The notes beneath the pieces were generated by a model, which was not told the origin of the DNA, did not search any database, and saw nothing but the letters and a program-made list of their open reading frames with translations. Below, in pieces: positions 1 to 7,651 of a stretch of DNA of 15,774 nt. Position numbers and translations under genes: made by a program. The stretch covers positions 1-15,774 of the forward strand of contig CALPLN020000023.1 of assembly GCA_943324415.2 (NCBI GenBank), written 5' to 3'. The DNA is from Sediminibacterium ginsengisoli. GTDB lineage: Bacteria; Bacteroidota; Bacteroidia; Chitinophagales; Chitinophagaceae. Numbering within the stretch: position 1 is the first letter of the stretch; every line of letters begins with the position of its first letter.

Positions 1-1729
1 GGCACTCATTCAATTCTTGCATCACCTTCTTAAACAATACATTCACGCGTGGTTGAATACGGAATCCTAATTTGAAATCAACACGCATCACTTTATCATC
101 CACTAATTCACGGATGCTGTAAGACATGCCATAAGGAGAATCGGTGCGATCAATATGAATAAACCAATAGATATCTGCACGTTTTGGTTTTCTATTTAAA
201 ATAGAGTCAATGATACGATGTTCAATCTCACGGTAGTTATTCGCTTTCGTAAGGTAGACTAGATGGGTAGCGTATTTTGGCACTTCCTTATCTGCACTTA
301 AATTAGATAGTTGTTCTAAATAGTCTTTAAGCTTAACGAAATCCAAGTAACGATTGGCGATTTTTCTAGCACGATGCCATACAAACATCACTAAAATCAT
401 ACTCAATGAGAATACAAATGTGATATAGCTTTCTTTGATTTTAACCACATTGGCAACAAAAAAAGAAATCTCTACAACACTAAAAACAAAAATGATTAAA
501 GCTACAATGGCATGTCCCCATCTTCTGACATTCAATAAATAAAAATTCATTAGGATCGTCGTCATGATCATCGTAATGATAATAGAGAACCCGTATGCGG
601 CTTCCATATGCTCACTCTTTCTAAAGAATAAGCACATTGTAACACAGCCAGCCCATAGTATAAAATTTAAACTAGGAATATAGATTTGACCTTTTTGATC
701 GGTTGGAAATTTCACCGTAACACGAGGCCAGAAATTCAAACTGATGGCTTCGTTGATTAAAGTAAAAGATCCACTAATCAAAGCCTGACTCGCAATAATC
801 GCTGCAACAGTCGCTACACCAATCCCCACAATCAAAAACCAATGTGGCATGATCGCATAAAATGGATTTAAACCATCCATTGGCTCCCCTATATGCTGAA
901 TCAACCAAGCCCCTTGGCCCATATAATTCATTACAAGCGCCACTTTAACAAACATCCAACTCACTTGGATGTTCTTTCTACCACAATGGCCTAAGTCACT
1001 ATACAAAGCCTCCGCACCTGTAGTACAAAGGAAAACAGCACCCAATAACCAAAATCCTTTTGGATAGTTGGTCAAAAGATCGATCGCGTAATAAGGGTTG
1101 AAAGATTTTAAAATCTCTACATGCTCTAGTACTTGAAAAAAGCCCAATAAAAAAATCATAGAAAACCAAACCAACATGATGGGGCCAAAAGCAAATCCTA
1201 CAATCTTGGTACCAAAACGTTGAAAGAAAAAAATCAGTGAAATAATAGCGATCACAATACCTACCGTCAAATTATTTCCTGGAACAATGATTTTTTCTAA
1301 TCCTTTCACTCCGCCTAAGCCTTCGATAGCCGAAGAAACAGAAATAGGTGGTGTAATCATCCCATCGGCTAACAGCATCGCTGCTCCTATGATGGCTGGA
1401 ATATAAATCCATTTTACATAACGTCGTATCAATGCAAATAAGGAAAAAATCCCCCCTTCACCACGGTTGTCCGCCCTTAATGTCAGAAAGACATATTTAA
1501 ATGTCGTCTGCAAAGTCAAAGTCCAAAATACACAGGAGATGGCTCCGTATACCAATTGCTCAGTAATGACTTTGTGGTTAATGATGGACTTGAACACATA
1601 AAGTGGAGAAGTACCGATATCGCCGTATATAATACCAAGCGTTACGATTAGACCAGCTACAGAAAGTTTTTGCTGGTGCCCTGAATTTTGTACCATTGAT
1701 GAATAATCTAGGTAACAAAGTTTATACAT
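1..1729 (-). CDS. kup: Kup-family potassium uptake transporter, C-terminus cut by the window edge
   Basis: This is an inner-membrane K+ uptake protein of the Kup/HAK/KT family, thought to import K+ together with protons. The N-terminus carries the family signature GDIGTSPLY at residues 36-44, and LLADGMITPPIS lies about 80 residues further on. Many hydrophobic segments follow. The last visible part (about residues 510-576) is the soluble Kup C-terminal region, with YWFIHIDRTDSPYG and RIQPRVNVLFKKVMQELNEC. The frame is open for 576 codons to the left edge; E. coli Kup is about 622 residues, so the end of the tail is missing. The ATG at 1729 gives the longest form, but the in-frame ATG at 1696 (MVQNSGHQQK) fits the usual family start as well or better; sequence alone does not decide. 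It lies 61 bp downstream of the SRPBCC gene on the same strand and may be co-transcribed. Family assignment is secure. Confidence 0.93.
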   Translation of the reverse strand, partial: MYKLCYLDYSSMVQNSGHQQKLSVAGLIVTLGIIYGDIGTSPLYVFKSIINHKVITEQLVYGAISCVFWTLTLQTTFKYVFLTLRADNRGEGGIFSLFALIRRYVKWIYIPAIIGAAMLLADGMITPPISVSSAIEGLGGVKGLEKIIVPGNNLTVGIVIAIISLIFFFQRFGTKIVGFAFGPIMLVWFSMIFLLGFFQVLEHVEILKSFNPYYAIDLLTNYPKGFWLLGAVFLCTTGAEALYSDLGHCGRKNIQVSWMFVKVALVMNYMGQGAWLIQHIGEPMDGLNPFYAIMPHWFLIVGIGVATVAAIIASQALISGSFTLINEAISLNFWPRVTVKFPTDQKGQIYIPSLNFILWAGCVTMCLFFRKSEHMEAAYGFSIIITMIMTTILMNFYLLNVRRWGHAIVALIIFVFSVVEISFFVANVVKIKESYITFVFSLSMILVMFVWHRARKIANRYLDFVKLKDYLEQLSNLSADKEVPKYATHLVYLTKANNYREIEHRIIDSILNRKPKRADIYWFIHIDRTDSPYGMSYSIRELVDDKVMRVDFKLGFRIQPRVNVLFKKVMQELNEC

Positions 1730-1755
1730 TTTCTGTTCTAAAAAAGCAGAATATC

Positions 1756-1776
1756 AAACTATTTTTAAAATAGTTT
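1756..1776 (-). promoter_or_regulatory. Perfect AT-rich palindrome between the SRPBCC gene and kup
   Basis: Two 10-bp arms, AAACTATTTT and AAAATAGTTT, flank a single central T. The palindrome starts 15 bp after the SRPBCC stop and ends 27 bp before the 1729 start of kup (60 bp before the 1696 start). Read on the minus strand it could fold as an 8-bp AT-only hairpin, with a short T-run about ten bases further on, so it could be a weak terminator. A dyad operator for kup is the alternative. Nothing visible decides between them. Confidence 0.4.
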
Positions 1777-1790
1777 TCAAAAGAGAAAAG

Positions 1791-2264
1791 CTAAGGCTTG
1801 TAAGTACCCCATTTTTCTTCCACCGCTTTGAAACGATAATCAAAAATTTGTTGCAGCTGATTTTTAACAAAAAGGACTTGAGCGATATCTCCCAAGAACC
1901 CCATAGGGATTTTGTAATGGACAATATCATCCATTTTCACCCCACCTGGCACAGCTTTAAAATGGTGCTGGTGGTGCCACATCGTATACGGACCAAAGCG
2001 CTGTTCGTCTACAAAATAAGCCCCTTCCTGAACATGCGTAATTTCTGTCATCCAATACAAAGGGATATTCATCACTGGTTTTACCGTGTATTCAATGATT
2101 TGACCTGGATACATTTTTTCACCATGGAACTTGCTGATGATATTGAACCCCATCTTCGCAGGGGTTATTTTAGCCAAATTGGCTGGGCTACTAAAGAAAT
2201 CCCAGGCTTCTGTTAAAGAAATTGGGATAAATTGCTCGGTGTGGATGGTGTAAACTTTAGACAT
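1791..2264 (-). CDS. SRPBCC-fold ligand-binding domain protein (COG4276-like)
   Basis: This is a 157-residue cytosolic protein with the look of the SRPBCC/START-like fold, a helix-grip fold with a deep hydrophobic pocket. The N-terminal pattern is typical of the family: a beta strand (YTIHTEQFIPI), a helix beginning 'SLTEAWDFFSSPANLAKITP', then alternating strands with conserved aromatic residues and histidines (WMTEI, MWHHQHHF), and a long C-terminal helix (QLQQIFDYRFKAVEEKWG). Relatives are sometimes labelled 'cell division inhibitor' because the domain is fused to YfcH-like epimerases elsewhere; nothing here supports that role. There is no signal peptide. The ligand and reaction are unknown. 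It is divergently oriented to the helicase gene and lies upstream of kup on the same strand. Family fairly sure, function not known. Confidence 0.85.
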   Translation of the reverse strand: MSKVYTIHTEQFIPISLTEAWDFFSSPANLAKITPAKMGFNIISKFHGEKMYPGQIIEYTVKPVMNIPLYWMTEITHVQEGAYFVDEQRFGPYTMWHHQHHFKAVPGGVKMDDIVHYKIPMGFLGDIAQVLFVKNQLQQIFDYRFKAVEEKWGTYKP

Positions 2265-2330
2265 ACTTGATTAACAACGCTTTTGGCATTTTGTTTTATG
2301 AAATCGCAACAAAGCCATTAATTTTAACCC
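2265..2330. promoter_or_regulatory. 66-bp divergent promoter region
   Basis: The SRPBCC gene (minus) and the helicase-nuclease gene (plus) start on either side of this gap, so it should contain both promoters unless one lies inside a gene. I see TTTG motifs (for example 2290-2293 on the plus strand) but no TAnnTTTG box at a suitable distance. The closest is TAATTTTA at 2319-2326, which lies too near the ATG at 2331 to leave a leader. The promoter role is inferred from gene orientation alone. Confidence 0.45.
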
Positions 2331-5300
2331 ATGATTAGTAAAGCAGATCAGCAGTTGGCATTTGAGCAAGTTTACAAAGGTTTAAACGAGGCGCAGAAAA
2401 AGGCCGTGGATACCATTGAAGGGCCAGTCATGGTCATTGCAGGGCCTGGAACGGGTAAGACTCAGATCTTAGGTGCTAGGATAGGTAAAATTTTATTAGA
2501 GACAGATACGGCGCCAGAAAATATTTTATGTCTAACGTATACCGATGCTGGCGCCATCGCCATGCGTAAAAGATTGATGGATTTTATTGGGACTGCTGCC
2601 TATAAAGTGACCATTGCTACTTTCCACTCTTTTTGCAATGACATCATTCAGGACAACTTATCGCTTTTTGAAAAGCCAAGCTTGGATCCGATTTCCGAAC
2701 TAGAAAAAATTGCTTTACTCAAAGAACTAATCGACCAATTTGACAAAACCAATCCTTTAAAAAGATTTAAGGGGGATGTCTATTACGAGATGAACAACTT
2801 AAGTAAGTTGTTTAGTACCATGAAAAAAGAAGGATGGACTGTTGCCTATTTAAATGAACAGATTGATCGATACATTCAAGACATTCCATTTAGAGACGAG
2901 TTTGTTTATAAAAGAAAATACAAACAATTTGAAGCAGGTGCGCTTAAGCAAGGGCTTGTAGATGATGCCATAGAGAAAATGGGGAAATTAAAATCGGCAG
3001 TTGCCGCTTTTGATCAATACCAGAAGCTGATGAGACAATATGGGCGCTATGATTTTGATGATATGATCAATTGGGTGATTACTGCCTTTAAAGAAAATAA
3101 AAATTTACTAGCCCAATACCAAGAACGCTTCTTATATATATTGGTAGATGAGTTCCAAGACACGAGTGGAACTCAGAACGAGCTAGTACAATTGTTGGCA
3201 AGTTATTGGGAGCAACCTAATTTATTTGTAGTGGGCGATGACGACCAAAGTATTTTTAGATTTCAGGGGGCCAACGTTGAAAATATGTTGCATTTTCAAA
3301 TGCAGTTCAAGGAGGACATTGTCAATATTGTATTGGAAAACAATTACCGTTCTACACAACCAATATTAGACGCATCCACACAGGTGATCAACCAAAATCA
3401 AGAAAGGTTGATTAATAAGATTAGCGGTTTAACCAAAAATTTAATTGCAGCACTTCCAGAAAATCAACAAATTAATATTGCTCCTGCAATTTTACAATAC
3501 AATGATCCACAGGAAGAAATGATGGACATTACAGAACGAATTACTGCGCTGATCGCTTCTGGTACTGCGCCTAAAGAGATTGCAGTATTGTACAAAGAAC
3601 ACAAATACGGCACGGAGATTGCACACTTTTTGCAACAAAAAAATATACCTATTTATAGCAGACGAACTGCTAATTTATTTGATCAAATTCTGATCCAACA
3701 AATTTTAAAAATACTTGACTATTTAGCCTTTGAGTGGGACCAGCCCAACGAAGGAGCTAACTTATTGTTTGAAATATTGCATTTTAAATGGTGGCAGATA
3801 TCCCCTATTACCATTGCCACGCTTACAGTTGAAGCCAATCAATTAAAATTCGGGAATAAAGAAAACACTTTTAGAAAAGTATTGGTAGATAAAACGCAAG
3901 AAGTACAAACAGATTTATTTTCAAAAGGCGGATTGGAGCAGGTTGCCAAAGCGGTTAAAGTTTTGGAGGACTTGATAGGACAAATTCCCAATGTCACATT
4001 GGTCAATTTGATAGAACAGATTTTACAAAAAACAGGCATTATCCAAGCCATCTTAAATAGTGATGACAAAGCCGCTTCATTGGATATGGTAACCTCCTTC
4101 TTTGACTTCATTAAAGAAGAAACACATCGTAAGCCAAGTTTAGACCTTAAGGCATTGGTAGACATCTTCCGCTTGATGAAACGTGAAGACATTCGATTGC
4201 CTTTGCCAATCACGACAGGATCGGATGCTGGCGTAAATCTACTGACTACCCATAGTAGTAAGGGACTTGAATTTACCCATGTATTTTTAGCTGGCACCAA
4301 TGCAGCATATTGGGAGAAAAAAAGAACTACCGCAGCAGCGGGCTATAGCTTACCAGACACCGTGTTGAGTAGTTTAGAAAAAGCAGATGACAAAGAAGAA
4401 TTAAGAAGACTATTTTATGTTGCCATCACAAGAGCAAAGAAAAATTTAACCATCTCCTATAGTAAGTATAAAACAGATGGCAAAGAACTTGAACCAAGTC
4501 AATTTTTGATCGAACTGGTCCAAGGAAATGATGGATTGATACAAGAGCAACAAATAGATGCAGCTATCAAAGTCCAGTATAAATTACTCCGACTAGAAAG
4601 TACATTAAGACCTGCCATTGCGCAATTGGAAACAGATTTTATCCAACCAAAATTGGACAAATTTGCCATGAATGTAACCGCATTGAACAATTACTTAAAA
4701 TGTCCTTTACGTTTTTATTACAATAGCTTAATACGTGTGCCCTCTGGAAAATCAGAAGCGACCACTTTTGGATCAGCCATTCACGATGCATTGAATAAAC
4801 TATTTATCAAAATGCAAAACGCGGGAAATGTATTCCCAGATAAACAAACCTTAGTAGAGGATTTTGAGTTTTATATGAAAAGGCATCGTGAGGCATTTAC
4901 ACAACAAGAATTTAAGGACCGCTTAGATTTAGGTGGGACTGTACTGGTAAACTATTACGACTTTTACGTTCAACAATGGCATAAAATTGTAACCACAGAA
5001 TATAGAATCAGCAATGTCGTGGTGAATGATATTCCTTTAAAAGGAGCGATTGATAAAATTGAATTCAACGGCAAGGAAGTGGTGGTAATTGATTACAAGA
5101 CGGGCAATATAGACAATGCAAGAGAACAGCTAAAGGGGCCAAATGAGAAAAATCCAAATGGCGGCGACTACTGGAGGCAGGCTGTTTTTTATAAAATTCT
5201 TTTAAAGCATCATCCTAAAAATTGGCAGGTGACTAGTGCTGAATTTGACTTTGTGGAACCAAATAAGAAAAAAGCATTTGAGAAAATTGCAGTCGTCATT

Positions 5301-5468
5301 TCAGATACAGACATGACTACAGTCAACCAACAAATAAAAATGGTCTGGGAAAAAATTCAACAGAAAGACTTTTATACCGGATGTGGTAAGGAAGATTGTC
5401 ATTGGTGCAATTTTGTAAAAAACAATGAACTAGCCGTGGCATTACATGAGCTAGAGGAGGAAATTTAA
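2331..5468 (+). CDS. UvrD-like superfamily 1 helicase fused to a RecB/AddB-type PD-(D/E)XK nuclease
   Basis: This 1045-residue protein is predicted to unwind and cut DNA during double-strand break processing. Helicase motifs in order: Q-motif LNEAQKKAV (18-26), Walker A AGPGTGKT (37-44), Walker B LVDEFQDTS (271-279), motif III VVGDDDQSIFRFQGA (300-314), motif IV NNYRS (337-341), motif V TTHSSKGLEF (639-648), and motif VI LRRLFYVAITRAKKNL (691-706). The C-terminal nuclease shows H818 (GSAIHDAL), D908 (GAIDKIE), D921-x-K923 (IDYKTG) and a QxxxY motif (Q950, Y954). Cysteine 791 plus C1018-x4-C1023-x2-C1026 bracket this domain, as in the iron-sulphur-stapled nucleases of AddB and Cas4. All catalytic residues are present, so it looks active. 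The architecture, one helicase plus one nuclease per chain, resembles mycobacterial AdnA or AdnB, but the exact orthology is unclear. The next gene starts 15 bp downstream. Confidence 0.93.
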   Translation: MISKADQQLAFEQVYKGLNEAQKKAVDTIEGPVMVIAGPGTGKTQILGARIGKILLETDTAPENILCLTYTDAGAIAMRKRLMDFIGTAAYKVTIATFHSFCNDIIQDNLSLFEKPSLDPISELEKIALLKELIDQFDKTNPLKRFKGDVYYEMNNLSKLFSTMKKEGWTVAYLNEQIDRYIQDIPFRDEFVYKRKYKQFEAGALKQGLVDDAIEKMGKLKSAVAAFDQYQKLMRQYGRYDFDDMINWVITAFKENKNLLAQYQERFLYILVDEFQDTSGTQNELVQLLASYWEQPNLFVVGDDDQSIFRFQGANVENMLHFQMQFKEDIVNIVLENNYRSTQPILDASTQVINQNQERLINKISGLTKNLIAALPENQQINIAPAILQYNDPQEEMMDITERITALIASGTAPKEIAVLYKEHKYGTEIAHFLQQKNIPIYSRRTANLFDQILIQQILKILDYLAFEWDQPNEGANLLFEILHFKWWQISPITIATLTVEANQLKFGNKENTFRKVLVDKTQEVQTDLFSKGGLEQVAKAVKVLEDLIGQIPNVTLVNLIEQILQKTGIIQAILNSDDKAASLDMVTSFFDFIKEETHRKPSLDLKALVDIFRLMKREDIRLPLPITTGSDAGVNLLTTHSSKGLEFTHVFLAGTNAAYWEKKRTTAAAGYSLPDTVLSSLEKADDKEELRRLFYVAITRAKKNLTISYSKYKTDGKELEPSQFLIELVQGNDGLIQEQQIDAAIKVQYKLLRLESTLRPAIAQLETDFIQPKLDKFAMNVTALNNYLKCPLRFYYNSLIRVPSGKSEATTFGSAIHDALNKLFIKMQNAGNVFPDKQTLVEDFEFYMKRHREAFTQQEFKDRLDLGGTVLVNYYDFYVQQWHKIVTTEYRISNVVVNDIPLKGAIDKIEFNGKEVVVIDYKTGNIDNAREQLKGPNEKNPNGGDYWRQAVFYKILLKHHPKNWQVTSAEFDFVEPNKKKAFEKIAVVISDTDMTTVNQQIKMVWEKIQQKDFYTGCGKEDCHWCNFVKNNELAVALHELEEEI

Positions 5469-5469
5469 C

Positions 5470-5477
5470 TAAGTTTG
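5470..5477 (+). promoter_or_regulatory. TAnnTTTG box between helicase and lipoprotein genes
   Basis: TAAGTTTG matches the Bacteroidota -7 consensus TAnnTTTG and starts two bases after the helicase stop codon. There is no TTTG at the expected -33 distance, and transcription from it would begin at or very near the ATG at 5484. It may be an internal promoter, or a chance match. Confidence 0.25.
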
Positions 5478-5483
5478 CAAAGT

Positions 5484-6899
5484 ATGATCCTATTCAAACG
5501 AATACCATTAATGCTATTGAGCTGTTTAGCTGCCTTTTCAATCATTCAAATGGGTGGCTGTGCCAATATTGTACCTCCTTCTGGTGGTCCAAGAGATAGC
5601 ATCCCACCTTATGCTGTCTATGCCAAGCCAAAAGACTCAAGTACAAATATTGCACCCAAGGAGATTTTGATCAGTTTCAATGAATACATCACCACCAATG
5701 CATTGCAGGAGCAATTGATTGTATCCCCTAATATCAAAAACAATCCTCTGGTAGATCAAAGATTGAATATGGTTCGGATTCGTTTATCAGACAGCTTAAA
5801 CGCGAACACCACTTATAGTCTTCAGTTTGGCAATGCTTTAAGAGATGTCAACGAGGGAAATATTGCTAAAAATTTTACCTACGTTTTTAGCACTGGCGAT
5901 CATATTGATACAGGAAGCATTTACGGTAAAGTACGAATGGCCGAAACCGGCATAGTAGACAGCACATTAATTGCTGTTTTACATCCTATTGAAAACGATT
6001 CTGCTATTTTTAAAGACAAACCAACCTATTACACAAGAGTCAACGGACAAGGCATATTCGAATTCAATTATCTACCTGCCAAAGATTTTAACCTCTATAT
6101 CGTACCAAATGATTACACCAAACGCTACGATGATTCAACTAAATTATTTGCCTTTTTAAGCCAGCCTGTAAATGCAGCGCAAACTAAGGACAGTATTCAA
6201 TTGTACGCGTTTGAAGCAGCCCCTAAAAAAGAGAAAAAAACAGCAGGTCTCATCGGTGCGAAAAATGCTAAAAAGCAATCCCCTGTGTTAAAATACACCA
6301 GTAATTTAGAAGGTAAAGAAAAAGATATACTTAGTGCTTTGATACTTAATTTCGAAACGCCGATTCGATTGAATGATAGTTTTCAAATTCAAATCACAGA
6401 TACCAATTTTGTAAAACAAGATGGCATTTCCGTTGCAGTGCTTGCAAAAAATAAGCAACAAGTTGAAATTGGTTTTCCTTGGGAAGAAAATACGGCCTAT
6501 CAATTCATCCTGCCGCAAAAATCGATACAAGATAGCCTCTCTAATTTTTTAGTAAAAGCCGATACCATAAGATTTAGTACCAAACCAGCATCCAATTATG
6601 GAACTGCCATTTTAAGAATCAATGGCTTTCAACAATTTGAGCACCCTGTTTTGTTATTGACTCAGGATCAAAAAGTAAAATTTAGCTTCCCAATCACTCA
6701 GAATGTTTTACGTATACCCTTATTGCCCCCTGGAGATTACCAATTAAAATTATTGACTGATGTCAATCAGAATGGACGCTGGGATACAGGTAAATTCATT
6801 GGTAGCAAGCTGCAGCCAGAGTTGGTGCGTAACTTAAATTTGATTTTAAATATCAGGTCTAATTGGGATAATGAAATGAACCTCATTTTAAAACCCTAA
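5484..6899 (+). CDS. Ig-like (Big_5) domain lipoprotein
   Basis: This is a 471-residue predicted lipoprotein. The N-terminus has basic residues, a hydrophobic core (LMLLSCLAAFSII) and a lipobox MGGC with lipidated Cys26, followed by the PPSGGPRDSIPP stretch that opens Bacteroidota Ig-like lipoproteins. A Big_5-type Ig-like domain covers roughly residues 38-137 (ISFNEYI, NTTYSLQFGNALRDVNEG, FSTG). A second, carboxypeptidase-regulatory-like beta region begins at about 144 (GSIYGKV). A lysine/alanine-rich linker lies near 240-262, and a DVNQNGRWD motif, resembling a calcium loop, sits near 426-434. I chose ATG 5484; an in-frame TTG at 5475 would add only three residues and is less likely. It probably sits on the periplasmic or outer face of the outer membrane; its job is unknown. 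It follows the helicase gene by 15 bp and precedes recR by 19 bp. Confidence 0.85.
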   Translation: MILFKRIPLMLLSCLAAFSIIQMGGCANIVPPSGGPRDSIPPYAVYAKPKDSSTNIAPKEILISFNEYITTNALQEQLIVSPNIKNNPLVDQRLNMVRIRLSDSLNANTTYSLQFGNALRDVNEGNIAKNFTYVFSTGDHIDTGSIYGKVRMAETGIVDSTLIAVLHPIENDSAIFKDKPTYYTRVNGQGIFEFNYLPAKDFNLYIVPNDYTKRYDDSTKLFAFLSQPVNAAQTKDSIQLYAFEAAPKKEKKTAGLIGAKNAKKQSPVLKYTSNLEGKEKDILSALILNFETPIRLNDSFQIQITDTNFVKQDGISVAVLAKNKQQVEIGFPWEENTAYQFILPQKSIQDSLSNFLVKADTIRFSTKPASNYGTAILRINGFQQFEHPVLLLTQDQKVKFSFPITQNVLRIPLLPPGDYQLKLLTDVNQNGRWDTGKFIGSKLQPELVRNLNLILNIRSNWDNEMNLILKP

Positions 6900-6904
6900 T
6901 TTTG
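6897..6904 (+). promoter_or_regulatory. TAnnTTTG box overlapping the lipoprotein stop, upstream of recR
   Basis: TAATTTTG matches the Bacteroidota -7 consensus and includes the lipoprotein stop codon. It lies 14 bp before the recR ATG, which would leave a very short leader. No -33 TTTG is seen at the usual spacing. It could give recR independent expression, or be chance in AT-rich sequence. Confidence 0.25.
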
Positions 6905-6918
6905 CATTTTACAATTGT

Positions 6919-7533
6919 ATGCAACTACCTTCTTCCTTACTTGAAAACGCTGTAGCAGAATTTTCCAAACTTCCGGGTATTGGTAAAAAAACTGCATTGC
7001 GTTTGGTGTTGCATTTGCTAAAACAAGAGGTCTCTACTACCATTCAGTTTAGTGAAGCATTGGTTAGAATGCGAAAGGAGATTCAATTTTGTAAAAATTG
7101 TTTCAATATAAGTGATGGGCCCATCTGTTCTATCTGTGCCAATGCATCCAGATCCAAAGAAACCATTTGTGTGGTGGAAAATATAAGAGATGTGATTGCC
7201 ATTGAAAATACCAGCCAATACCACGGTACTTATCATGTATTGGGCGGGATCATTTCTCCATTAGACGGTATTGGGCCAGAACAACTCACTATTGAATCCT
7301 TGATGGAACGTATCCAAAAAGACCATGTCACAGAATTGATTTTTGCTTTAAATCCAACCATTCAAGGCGATACTACGATCTATTATATCCAAAAGAAAAT
7401 GGCAGGCTACCCATACAAAGTGACCACGATTGCAAGAGGCATCGCTTTTGGAGGGGAATTGGAATATGCCGATGAAATGACCTTGGGCAAGAGTATATCC
7501 AATCGTCAACCCATCCAACAATATATTAAGTAA
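6919..7533 (+). CDS. recR: Recombination mediator protein RecR
   Basis: RecR works with RecO (and RecF) to load RecA onto SSB-coated single-stranded DNA at gaps and breaks. At 204 residues it has the normal family length of about 200. The helix-hairpin-helix LPGIGKKTALRL spans residues 18-29. A C4 zinc finger follows, with C58-x2-C61-x8-C70-x2-C73. The Toprim domain then begins at about 82 (ICVVENIRDVIAIE). The C-terminal ARGIAFGGELEYADEMTL motif (172-189) is diagnostic for RecR. All motifs are intact. The gene starts 19 bp after the lipoprotein gene and may share its transcript with the helicase-nuclease, another break-repair protein. Identification is very secure. Confidence 0.97.
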   Translation: MQLPSSLLENAVAEFSKLPGIGKKTALRLVLHLLKQEVSTTIQFSEALVRMRKEIQFCKNCFNISDGPICSICANASRSKETICVVENIRDVIAIENTSQYHGTYHVLGGIISPLDGIGPEQLTIESLMERIQKDHVTELIFALNPTIQGDTTIYYIQKKMAGYPYKVTTIARGIAFGGELEYADEMTLGKSISNRQPIQQYIK

Positions 7534-7559
7534 TTTGTTATTCAAAGGAGTCATAGTGG

Positions 7560-7580
7560 AACAGGATATCCCCCCCTGTT
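7560..7580 (+). terminator. GC-containing hairpin after recR
   Basis: Arms AACAGG (7560-7565) and CCTGTT (7575-7580) flank a nine-base, C-rich loop. The hairpin lies 26 bp after the recR stop, where transcription of the upstream cluster would be expected to end. There is no T-run after it, so it is a weak candidate for intrinsic termination. Confidence 0.3.
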
Positions 7581-7601
7581 GGAGCCCTGTTGAATGAAAT
7601 A

Positions 7602-7633
7602 TTTGGCTATTTAAATGAAAGAACTTAATTTTA
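7602..7633 (+). promoter_or_regulatory. Bacteroidota-type promoter for the YceI gene
   Basis: A TTTG box at 7602-7605 and TAATTTTA at 7626-7633 are separated by 20 bp. They match the Bacteroidota -33 TTTG and -7 TAnnTTTG elements with one mismatch in the last base of the -7 box. Transcription would start at about 7638-7640, roughly 12 bp before the ATG at 7652. This is the best-formed promoter I can see in the window, though it is judged by eye only. Confidence 0.45.
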
Positions 7634-7646
7634 ATGTTTAAACATT
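7633..7646. promoter_or_regulatory. 14-bp perfect palindrome at the likely YceI transcription start
   Basis: The sequence is AATGTTT followed by its exact reverse complement AAACATT. It overlaps the end of the predicted -7 box and the predicted start of transcription, and ends five bases before the ATG. That position suits a repressor operator. The base composition makes AT palindromes fairly common, so the placement rather than the length is the argument. Confidence 0.35.
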
Positions 7647-7651
7647 GATTT

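Noticed and set aside
1848..2216. Plus-strand frame of 122 codons
   Set aside because: It is antisense to the SRPBCC gene, which has clear family features; the plus-strand product looks random.
3839..4300. Open frame of 153 codons on the minus strand
   Set aside because: It is fully inside the helicase-nuclease gene, opposite to helicase motif V, and shows no family features.
5455..5460. AGGAGG resembling a Shine-Dalgarno site before the lipoprotein gene
   Set aside because: It encodes glutamates at the end of the helicase, lies 23 bp from the chosen ATG, and Bacteroidota seldom rely on such sites.
2331..5468. Cas4-like cysteines as a hint of a CRISPR or phage-defence locus
   Set aside because: There are no cas genes, repeats or defence-type neighbours; flanking genes are housekeeping, so general DNA repair is the simpler reading.
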